26,846 nt of DNA from CAVZKK01 sp964573475 (GTDB lineage Archaea; Thermoproteota; Bathyarchaeia; Bathyarchaeales; Bathycorpusculaceae), in assembly GCA_964573475.1 (NCBI GenBank), contig CAZNJT010000011.1, positions 1 through 26,846 on the forward strand. The letters are read 5' to 3'. The position numbers and the translations under genes were made by a program. Below, in pieces: positions 6,872-13,689 of this stretch (positions are counted from its first letter, which is position 1; every line of letters begins with the position of its first letter). The notes below the pieces were generated by a model. That model searched no databases, was not told where the DNA came from, and saw only the letters and a list, made by a program, of their open reading frames with translations.

Positions 6872-9800
6872 ATGCCATTATTTAGTGAGAAATCCCTTGT
6901 TGAAGATTATTTCATACAAAAGCTTCAGGAAAAAGGCTGGAAATTCATATCAGCTGACAACCTCGAAAGAGAAAGCCTTGAAGAACCTCTCCTCACTCCA
7001 ATCCTTATCAGAGCACTAAAGCGCCTAAACGCAAACATCAGCATAGGCGACGAAGAAATAAAACAAGTCCTAAACGAACTAAAACTCAGAACCAGCGGAA
7101 GCGAAGACGCCAAAAAAATCCTCAACTACCTCAAAGACGGCATACCCATAAAATTCGAAAAAGAAAGAGTAGTCAAATACATACGCCTATTCGACTACGA
7201 CAACATCCAAAACAACGACTTCACCATCAGCCGCCAAGTCATCCACCAATCTGGAGACAAACAAATCCGAAACGACATAATCCTCTACATCAACGGCATC
7301 CCCCTCGTCAATATTGAGTGCAAAAACCCCACAAGCCTAACAGAAAACTGGTACACAGCCTACAAACAAATAAAAGACTACGAAAAACAAACACCAGAAC
7401 CATACAAATACATCCAAATAGGCACAGCAGCAGCCGAAACCGCCAGATACTTCGCAACAGCACCATGGCAAGAAGAAACCCTAACCCACATGTGGCGAGA
7501 ACCCAACAAAGACCCGATAGACTCCACAATAGAAATGCTCACACCCCAAACGATACTCAACATAATAAGACATTACCTATTCTTCCGCATAGAACACGGC
7601 ACCACAACAAAAGTCATCGCCCGCTACATGCAATACCGCGCTTCTGAGCAAATAGTCAACCGCGTTTTAGGCTATTTACAAGGAAAAGAAACCAAAAACA
7701 AAGGCTTAATCTGGCACTGGCAAGGCAGCGGCAAAACCCTAACAATGATATTCGCAGCAAACAAACTCTACCGCCACCCAACCCTCGAAAACCCAACCAT
7801 ATTCTTCATCGTAGACCGCGAAGAACTTCAAGAACAGCTTTACCAAGAATTCACAGCCCTCGACATAACCAAACCCGAAACCATAGACTCCATAAACGCA
7901 TTAAGAGCAATTATAAAGCACGACGAAAACCGCGGAAAACGCGGCATTTTCATAACCCTAATCCACAAATTCCGCCCCGAAGAACTAAGCGAACTCCAAA
8001 AAGAACTCAACACCCTAAGCCAAACACGCCAAACCATCCAAAACCGCAAAAACGTCATCCTCTTCATAGACGAAGCCCACCGCACCCAATACGGACTATT
8101 AGCCGCACAAATGAAACAAACCCTCAAAAACGCCACACCTTACGCATTCACAGGCACACCCATAGCAAAAACAGGCAGAGACACCTACACAGAATTCAGC
8201 TACCCACCACAAGAACCATACCTCGACAAATACTTCATAACAGACTCCATCCAAGACGGCTTCACCCTAAAAATAGCCTATCAGCCCAGATTAGAAAAAG
8301 ACGTCCACCTCAAAAAAGAAATGCTCGATGCCTTCATCCAAATAGAGATAATCGAAGAAATCCCAGAAGAATACCGAGAACCAGTGGAAGAAAAAATCAA
8401 ACAGCGCCTAAACGCCATCAAAGTCTTCCTCGAAAACACCGACCGCATAAAACTCGTAGCCCAAGACATCGCACAGCATTTTAAAGAAAACCTCGACGGC
8501 AAATTCAAAGCCCTCATCGTTGCCGTTAACAGAATAGCGTGTGTTCGCTACAAACGTGAATTGGATAAGTTGCTCCCCAAGGAATACTCTGAAGTCGTAA
8601 TGACCTTCACCCGAAATGACCCACCAGAAATCCAAAACTACCTAAAAGAACTAACCGCCCGCTACCACGGCAAAGAAATAGAAGACATAAGGAAAGAGAT
8701 AGTCGACAAATACAAAGAAGAAGACTACCCCAAAATCCTGATTGTAACAGACATGCTCCTAACAGGCTTCGACGCACCCATACTCCAAACCATGTACCTC
8801 GACAAACCATTAAAAGAGCATCGCCTCCTCCAAGCCATAGCAAGAACAAACCGCCCATACAAAGACCTCAAAACCGCAGGCCTCATAATCGACTACGTAG
8901 GCATCCTAAAAGAATTCACCCGAGCCTTCGAAAACTACACCAAAGAAGACATGACAGGCGTACTTTTGCCCATAGACGAACTCGTCCAAGACTTCACCCA
9001 AACCATAAACGAAACCATGACCCTATTCCAAGACATCCCAAAAGACCAATACGACAGGCAAACCATGCTAAAAGCCTTCGAAACCATCACAACCAATGAA
9101 CAAAACGCCAAAAAATTCCAACAAAACTACCGCCACCTCAGAAAACTCTTTGAATTGCTTGGAACCCACGAGATAAAACTTCAAAGACTAAAAGAATACG
9201 TATGGCTCACACAAGTTTACGGCTACTATATCCACTGGCTCAGACAAGAACAATATGAAGAATATAGATATGTTCAAAAGTACTTCCAGAAAACCCTCAA
9301 ATATGTCTACAAAACCACCGAGCTAAGCGAAATAGAACAACAATACCCACTAATCCAATTCGACACAGACTACCTCAAAAACCTCCAAGAAAAAATAAAA
9401 ACAAAAGAAGAAAAAGCCGCCAACATCCTCTTCACCCTAAACCGCTTCATAATCGTAGACAAAACAAAAAACCCAATATACGAAACCTTAACAGAAAAAG
9501 TCGAACGCATCCTCAAACTCTGGAAAGAAAAAACCAAAGACTTCGAAAAAATCTACAACGAGGGCACAAAAATAATAGAACAAATAAACGAACTCCAAAG
9601 CCGCCAAAAACAACTCGCCTTCACAGACCTCCAATACAGCATACTCCTAACCATGGAAAAAACACTCGGAACGGACAAAAACCTCAAACAAGACACCCAA
9701 GAACTCACCGCACAATTGCAACCACACATGTTCAAAGGCTGGCAATACCAACGAACCACAAGAAAAACCATAGAACGCGAAATCCGCAAATACCTAAGAA

Positions 9801-9886
9801 AATACATCAAACAACACAGCCTAACACTCGCAGACTTGGAGCAACTCTACCAGAAAATAGTCGAGAGCGTGAAAACCTATGGATAA
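6872..9886 (+). CDS. hsdR: Type I restriction endonuclease subunit HsdR
   Basis: A 1004-residue motor and nuclease subunit. The N-terminal PD-(D/E)xK nuclease shows D135 (RNDIILYI) and VNIECKN (E149, K151). The SF2 translocase follows: Walker A WQGSGKT at 283-289, DEAH at 400-403, TGTP at 427-430, and a second RecA half with VTDMLLTGFDAP and QAIARTNRP. A long helical C-terminal region binds the HsdM/HsdS core. All catalytic residues look intact. The ATG lies 3 bases after the HEPN stop. From about 6980 onward the coding strand is extremely A/C-rich (AAC, ACC, ATC, CTC, AAA), the reverse of hsdM. Short neutral patches occur at the start (6872-6975) and at about 8515-8610 and look like later recombination. 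Confidence 0.96.
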   Translation: MPLFSEKSLVEDYFIQKLQEKGWKFISADNLERESLEEPLLTPILIRALKRLNANISIGDEEIKQVLNELKLRTSGSEDAKKILNYLKDGIPIKFEKERVVKYIRLFDYDNIQNNDFTISRQVIHQSGDKQIRNDIILYINGIPLVNIECKNPTSLTENWYTAYKQIKDYEKQTPEPYKYIQIGTAAAETARYFATAPWQEETLTHMWREPNKDPIDSTIEMLTPQTILNIIRHYLFFRIEHGTTTKVIARYMQYRASEQIVNRVLGYLQGKETKNKGLIWHWQGSGKTLTMIFAANKLYRHPTLENPTIFFIVDREELQEQLYQEFTALDITKPETIDSINALRAIIKHDENRGKRGIFITLIHKFRPEELSELQKELNTLSQTRQTIQNRKNVILFIDEAHRTQYGLLAAQMKQTLKNATPYAFTGTPIAKTGRDTYTEFSYPPQEPYLDKYFITDSIQDGFTLKIAYQPRLEKDVHLKKEMLDAFIQIEIIEEIPEEYREPVEEKIKQRLNAIKVFLENTDRIKLVAQDIAQHFKENLDGKFKALIVAVNRIACVRYKRELDKLLPKEYSEVVMTFTRNDPPEIQNYLKELTARYHGKEIEDIRKEIVDKYKEEDYPKILIVTDMLLTGFDAPILQTMYLDKPLKEHRLLQAIARTNRPYKDLKTAGLIIDYVGILKEFTRAFENYTKEDMTGVLLPIDELVQDFTQTINETMTLFQDIPKDQYDRQTMLKAFETITTNEQNAKKFQQNYRHLRKLFELLGTHEIKLQRLKEYVWLTQVYGYYIHWLRQEQYEEYRYVQKYFQKTLKYVYKTTELSEIEQQYPLIQFDTDYLKNLQEKIKTKEEKAANILFTLNRFIIVDKTKNPIYETLTEKVERILKLWKEKTKDFEKIYNEGTKIIEQINELQSRQKQLAFTDLQYSILLTMEKTLGTDKNLKQDTQELTAQLQPHMFKGWQYQRTTRKTIEREIRKYLRKYIKQHSLTLADLEQLYQKIVESVKTYG

Positions 9887-10445
9887 AGAAACAGAATACA
9901 CAATTGCCTACCGCAATGTGAAACACCCACGCCTCGAATTCAAAACAGGCACCCTCTTGCTGATACTGCCAAAAACCCACAAAAACCCAAAACAAACCCT
10001 CGAAAAATACAAAAAATGGATACAACGCAAACAGCAAACCATAAACAAAGCCCTCCAAGAAGCAAAAACCAAAACCATCAACCAAACCAGAACAGAAAAA
10101 GAACTAAAGGCTTTAGTCAATACACTCGCCCAAAACTACCAAAAAGAACTCAACACCCACATAAACAAAATCATCTACCGAAAAATGAAAACGAAATGGG
10201 CAAGCCACAGCCGCAACAACAACCTAACAGTAAACAGACTTCTAAAATACTTGCCACAAGACCTAATCGAATACATCATCTACCACGAAACCACCCACGC
10301 CATAGAAAGAAAACACAACCAAAACTTCTGGCACCACATAAACAAAAAACACCCAGACTACGAAACCAAAGAAAAAGACCTACTAACCTACTGGTTCATA
10401 ATCCAAAAAGCCATAAATAACCCAACAAGCCATAAAACGTTTTAA
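9879..10445 (+). CDS. YgjP-type (DUF45) zinc metallopeptidase
   Basis: A 188-residue protein with the WLM/YgjP-like layout: a basic helical middle, KWASHSRNNNLTVNRLLKYLP (106-126), then IIYHETTH with the zinc motif HETTH at 136-140, and the third ligand His146 in RKHNQNFW. The usual KWGSC reads KWASH here. Its ATG lies inside the end of hsdR (8-base overlap), so it is translationally coupled. YgjP-like peptidases are commonly encoded beside type I hsdR genes; their role there is unknown, possibly processing or turnover of HsdR. It shares the A/C-rich coding-strand bias of hsdR, so the two probably moved together. Confidence 0.88.
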   Translation: MDKETEYTIAYRNVKHPRLEFKTGTLLLILPKTHKNPKQTLEKYKKWIQRKQQTINKALQEAKTKTINQTRTEKELKALVNTLAQNYQKELNTHINKIIYRKMKTKWASHSRNNNLTVNRLLKYLPQDLIEYIIYHETTHAIERKHNQNFWHHINKKHPDYETKEKDLLTYWFIIQKAINNPTSHKTF

Positions 10446-10479
10446 ACTCACGCAAACAAAAACACAACACGGGATAATT

Positions 10480-10665
10480 ATGGCTAAATGTCCAAACTGC
10501 AAAAAAGAAAACCCCAAACCCGCCAAAACATGGAAATACGGGCAATTCACAGTCCAAGCCTACACATGCAACAACTGCAAAACACAATACAGAGAATACA
10601 CCAAAAACGGAAAACACAGCTTCACACTAAAACTCCAAAAAGGAAAAGGCTACATCAAAGCCTAA
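10480..10665 (+). CDS. Small zinc-ribbon protein
   Basis: A 61-residue protein with two CxxC pairs (C4/C7 and C30/C33) 22 residues apart, a compact zinc ribbon, then a basic tail (TLKLQKGKGYIKA). The aromatic and basic content suggests nucleic-acid binding. The ATG follows GGGATAATT with only weak Shine-Dalgarno character. It lies 34 bases after the peptidase and shares the A/C-rich composition, so it is probably the last gene of the operon. Similar short zinc ribbons are scattered in archaeal genomes, and nothing in the sequence ties it to restriction beyond position. Confidence 0.7.
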   Translation: MAKCPNCKKENPKPAKTWKYGQFTVQAYTCNNCKTQYREYTKNGKHSFTLKLQKGKGYIKA

Positions 10666-10787
10666 CAAAAACGCGCACTATGAAATTACGGCATAATAAG
10701 GTTTTGATAGGTCCTTTATTATGGATGAAGATAGCAATGCGCCCTCATTCTATTGCGCATCAGGAACGGAACAAAAGTCATGTGAGC

Positions 10788-11891
10788 CTAGGGAAGTTTG
10801 TTAATCAAGTAATCCCAAAGCCATTTTTCTTTCACTAATCTTAATGTTCCTTGTTTCCCTAGAGTGTCGATTATTCGCTGATCGGCTCTTTGCGGCCATT
10901 GCTTGTACCATCTGTATTTAACATTTATTTGATGAGCATATGAGATAGGTCCTGCTTTCTCATATCGGTACTTGGATTCTGCTGTTACTTCGGCAACTCC
11001 AAGAACTCTTGATTCTGAATATACTATGAAGACATCGCCTTTTTTGATGTTGTTTCTGAATGCCCAAAGTTGGTCTGTTGCGTATTTGACATTGGTTGTT
11101 GTTTCCCATTCTTTGTTCCATAGTTCTTCAGCCCTCTTAGCCACCATTTCTCTGAGTGCTTCATATGATTTGAAATTGTTCAAGCTTCCGGTTTCGTTCC
11201 ATCCGATTGCTACGATTCCTTCTTCATCTTCGTCGATTGCTTGAACCCATTCATCCCAGCAACGTGCGTCTCTGCCTGGAGCTATCTTCCAGACATTATT
11301 TGGTCTCATTTCTGATAGCTCATGTTTTCTTTGGGGAGGAGATGGTAGCTCATCTTCTTTTGTCGTTCCTGCAGGGGTTGTTTTGTTCCTTTGGATGATT
11401 CGGTGTTTGTATGCTTCGACATCTTTTCGTCTAAGGATAGGAGCTGAGTCGAAGTAATATGTGAAGAATTTTTCTGCGTCCTTCAGGACTTGGGGGTCTG
11501 GGTCTTCCACGAGTATATTTGCTTCTGCATTTGTGCTTTGGGCTGCTTCTGTTAGGTTTGCTGAACCTACAACTATGAAAGTGGGGTTTCCGTGGAATAT
11601 AAGGAGTTTTGGATGGAACCCGCAATGGTTCCACTTCTTGACATGGACGTTCCTTTGACTCGAGAGCTGTAAGAGAGACTCTGCAGATTCTTTGTCTGTT
11701 ATTCCATGTCTGGTTGAGAGGCCGAAAACTATTCTTAGAGAACCCCCTCTATTGAGTAGGGATTCAGCGTTTTTCATCAAGGTTCGCAATCCGCTAATCT
11801 TTACGTATGCCATGGCAATGTCTATCTTTGCTGATGTTCTGACTAGTCGCGGTAGTCTATTGGCTAGTGATGGGCCATCTAGAAATTGCAC
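10788..11891 (-). CDS. PLD-family nuclease fused to an EVE/McrB-N-like domain
   Basis: A 367-residue protein. Residues 1-150 are one phospholipase-D-type unit: IDIAMAYV and RIVFGLST strands, HPKLLIF (H93, K95), IVVGSANLTEAA (G109, S110, N112) and an acidic NAEANI. After a polar linker (165-195), residues about 198-335 contain VWKIAPGRDARCWDEW, GIVAIGWNETGSLNNF, QLWAFRNNIKKGDVFIVY and VLGVAEVTAESKY. This is the pattern of PUA-like EVE/McrB-N domains that read modified bases. The combination predicts a modification-dependent (type IV-like) restriction enzyme working as a dimer, one HxK motif per chain. The start is GTG 11891, chosen because GGAGGG lies 12 bases upstream. It ends convergent to the zinc-ribbon gene and is divergent from the glycosylase. 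Confidence 0.75.
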   Translation of the reverse strand: MQFLDGPSLANRLPRLVRTSAKIDIAMAYVKISGLRTLMKNAESLLNRGGSLRIVFGLSTRHGITDKESAESLLQLSSQRNVHVKKWNHCGFHPKLLIFHGNPTFIVVGSANLTEAAQSTNAEANILVEDPDPQVLKDAEKFFTYYFDSAPILRRKDVEAYKHRIIQRNKTTPAGTTKEDELPSPPQRKHELSEMRPNNVWKIAPGRDARCWDEWVQAIDEDEEGIVAIGWNETGSLNNFKSYEALREMVAKRAEELWNKEWETTTNVKYATDQLWAFRNNIKKGDVFIVYSESRVLGVAEVTAESKYRYEKAGPISYAHQINVKYRWYKQWPQRADQRIIDTLGKQGTLRLVKEKWLWDYLINKLP

Positions 11892-12011
11892 TTTCGTGAT
11901 AATCCCTCCGCTTCAGTAAGTAGTAGATTGAACTTGAATATAACAGTCATTTTTGACAAGACCTATTAGTTTAGATAGAGTCATCATATGGGGGGAGGTC
12001 CACCGAAGAAA

Positions 12012-12680
12012 ATGGCGGATGGCAAGTGTAATAAGTTGTTGCGAAGCGCTATCAGAGAATTTCAGGAGAGAGTTATTGATTGGTACCGTCGATGTGGTCG
12101 GAAGTTTTACTGGAGAACTCACGCTCTTAATTGTTGGCAGTGGTTAGTTTTGGAATTGCTGCTCAAAAGGACGAAGGCAGAAACTGTTGAGAAGAGATTT
12201 CCTCAGTTTATTGCGAAATATTCCAACCCAAAAGTCGTCGTTGAGGCGAGCAATTCAGAACTGGAACGTGATTTGAAATATCTGGGATTATATCGGCAAA
12301 GACGGGTGGCGCTTAAGATAATCGCAGAGAAAATTCTGAGCGAGTATGATGGCAAGGTTCCTTCTGATGCTGAGTCATTGGATTCGATTCCTCATGTGGG
12401 GCTTTACATTTCTAACGCTGTTTTGTGTTTTTGTTATGGTCAAAGGAGACCTGTTGTTGACACTAACGTGGCACGTATATTGACACGGTTCTGCGGCTTG
12501 GAAATGCCAGCAGACGTCAGAGAGCAATGGATGTGGGATTTAGCAGAACAGCTGTTGCCTGATGAGAATTGGTGTGAATACAACTACGGCCTTTTGGACA
12601 TAGGCGCATCAATTTGCAAAAGCAAAAGACCACAATGTTCACAATGCTCTATTTCCGATATTTGTGCTTACGCGAGTTAA
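12012..12680 (+). CDS. MIG-type G/T mismatch DNA glycosylase (Nth/MutY family)
   Basis: A 222-residue HhH-GPD enzyme. It shows FYWRTH, then LELLLKRTKAETV (48-60, the MIG version of MutY's LQQT motif), the helix-hairpin-helix DSIPHVGLYISNAVLC with Tyr132, and the catalytic Asp150 in VVDTNVARI. A [4Fe-4S] motif C202-x6-C209-x2-C212-x5-C218 closes the protein. From memory it matches the M. thermautotrophicus MIG thymine glycosylase over its whole length, including the Tyr that separates MIG from MutY. It removes T (or U) opposite G, as arises when m5C deaminates. ATG 12012 is preceded by GGAGGT at 11994-11999, which argues against the upstream ATG 11988 whose codons overlap that site. A neighbouring m5C methyltransferase fits the role. 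Confidence 0.85.
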   Translation: MADGKCNKLLRSAIREFQERVIDWYRRCGRKFYWRTHALNCWQWLVLELLLKRTKAETVEKRFPQFIAKYSNPKVVVEASNSELERDLKYLGLYRQRRVALKIIAEKILSEYDGKVPSDAESLDSIPHVGLYISNAVLCFCYGQRRPVVDTNVARILTRFCGLEMPADVREQWMWDLAEQLLPDENWCEYNYGLLDIGASICKSKRPQCSQCSISDICAYAS

Positions 12681-12771
12681 AGTCTCAAAAAGAAAAATAG
12701 AGAATCATGTACAAAAATCACCTTCTCTTGTTGCGAGAAACTTGTTAGCTTTCGTCCGTTATTTCAGTAGT

Positions 12772-13689
12772 TTATAATTGGCTCTGCTCATCAGGCAGCT
12801 CTATTAAAAGTACTTTATCAATTATATTCTCTATGTTTTGCAGATTTTCAGAATGTTTCTTGAAATTCTTTCTTATTTTCAAACATTCTGCTTCGTCGAA
12901 CTCCTTGGCGCTTTTCTTACATATTAGCGCTTTTTTGTTTGTGAGTGACGGTTTTGAATGCGCAAGCCGATTCCTCAGGTTGATTACTTCCTCCTCCATT
13001 TCAACGAGAGTTTTTTTAAGTGGTTCCAGCTCGCCCTTAATCTTAGTTGCCTCACCCTTTTGCTTTTCGTCATAACGCCCGTTTATGATTTGGTTTACTA
13101 TTTTCAATTTTTCCTTGAAGATGCTCAATATTAATTTGTACTTTTCATAGTCGGTATAAAATTCCTCCTGTATTATTTGATTTCTGAAAATCTCAAGAGA
13201 TTTGTCTTCTACCTTCAAGATTCTTATTATTATCTCTTCCATCTGTGTCGCTATATCAATAGCCCCCGCAATGAACAAGCCTCGAATATTACTTATATCT
13301 TGATTCTTCTTAATGGTCAAGTCGATAATTTTCTTTGTTTTTTCTTCAAGATATTCTCGGTCTGTAAAGAAAACTCCTTGAAGATTCTTGATTATCTTGT
13401 CCTGAAAATCTCTATATTGGGAGTAGAAAACAACTTCGGTATACAATTCATCTTTTCTAATAGTATCTATTATTTTGTCTCCTTTTCCTCCTTTTCTCAG
13501 ATTCTGATCCACTAGTATAAGATCTATATCCATATCGTGTATTATTTGATCCAAATCGCTGTCATCCTTTCTGTATTCAAATATTGGGTTGAAATCCAGA
13601 CTTTTCAAGTATGCCTCAATTGGAGGTTTTGCCAGTTCATAATAGTGTTTGTTATTTTCGAACCATAGTATTCTGTAATCCAGAATCAT
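12772..13689 (-). CDS. Receiver-like protein with C-terminal HEPN-type RxxxxH motif
   Basis: A 305-residue protein. Residues 5-125 follow a response-regulator receiver: strand YRILWFENN (E11, N12 in place of the usual Asp pair), IDLILVDQNL with candidate phospho-acceptor D61, VVFYSQY (S90 at the Thr/Ser position), and GVFFTD where the conserved Lys is missing. Residues 130-305 are helical and charged. They contain EEVINLRNRLAHSKP, with R239-x4-H244 in the RNxxAH context typical of HEPN RNases. The ATG overlaps the GHKL gene's stop by 4 bases, so the two are translationally coupled like a kinase-regulator pair. I infer a phospho-regulated RNase effector. The alternative is a plain pseudo-receiver in which the RxxxxH motif is coincidental. 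Confidence 0.65.
   Translation of the reverse strand: MILDYRILWFENNKHYYELAKPPIEAYLKSLDFNPIFEYRKDDSDLDQIIHDMDIDLILVDQNLRKGGKGDKIIDTIRKDELYTEVVFYSQYRDFQDKIIKNLQGVFFTDREYLEEKTKKIIDLTIKKNQDISNIRGLFIAGAIDIATQMEEIIIRILKVEDKSLEIFRNQIIQEEFYTDYEKYKLILSIFKEKLKIVNQIINGRYDEKQKGEATKIKGELEPLKKTLVEMEEEVINLRNRLAHSKPSLTNKKALICKKSAKEFDEAECLKIRKNFKKHSENLQNIENIIDKVLLIELPDEQSQL

Noticed and set aside
7318..7647. 109-residue and other open frames overlapping hsdR and the peptidase gene (also 10016-10420)
   Set aside because: These are Thr/Asn/Pro/Arg-rich translations caused by the A/C bias of the true frame; hsdR and the peptidase have full motif sets.
10681..10839. 52-residue open frame after the zinc-ribbon gene (MKLRHNKVLIGPLLWMKIAM...)
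   Set aside because: It overlaps the end of the PLD-EVE gene on the other strand, has no Shine-Dalgarno and matches nothing; the weak ATGCGC…GCGCAT hairpin in it is too short to call a terminator.
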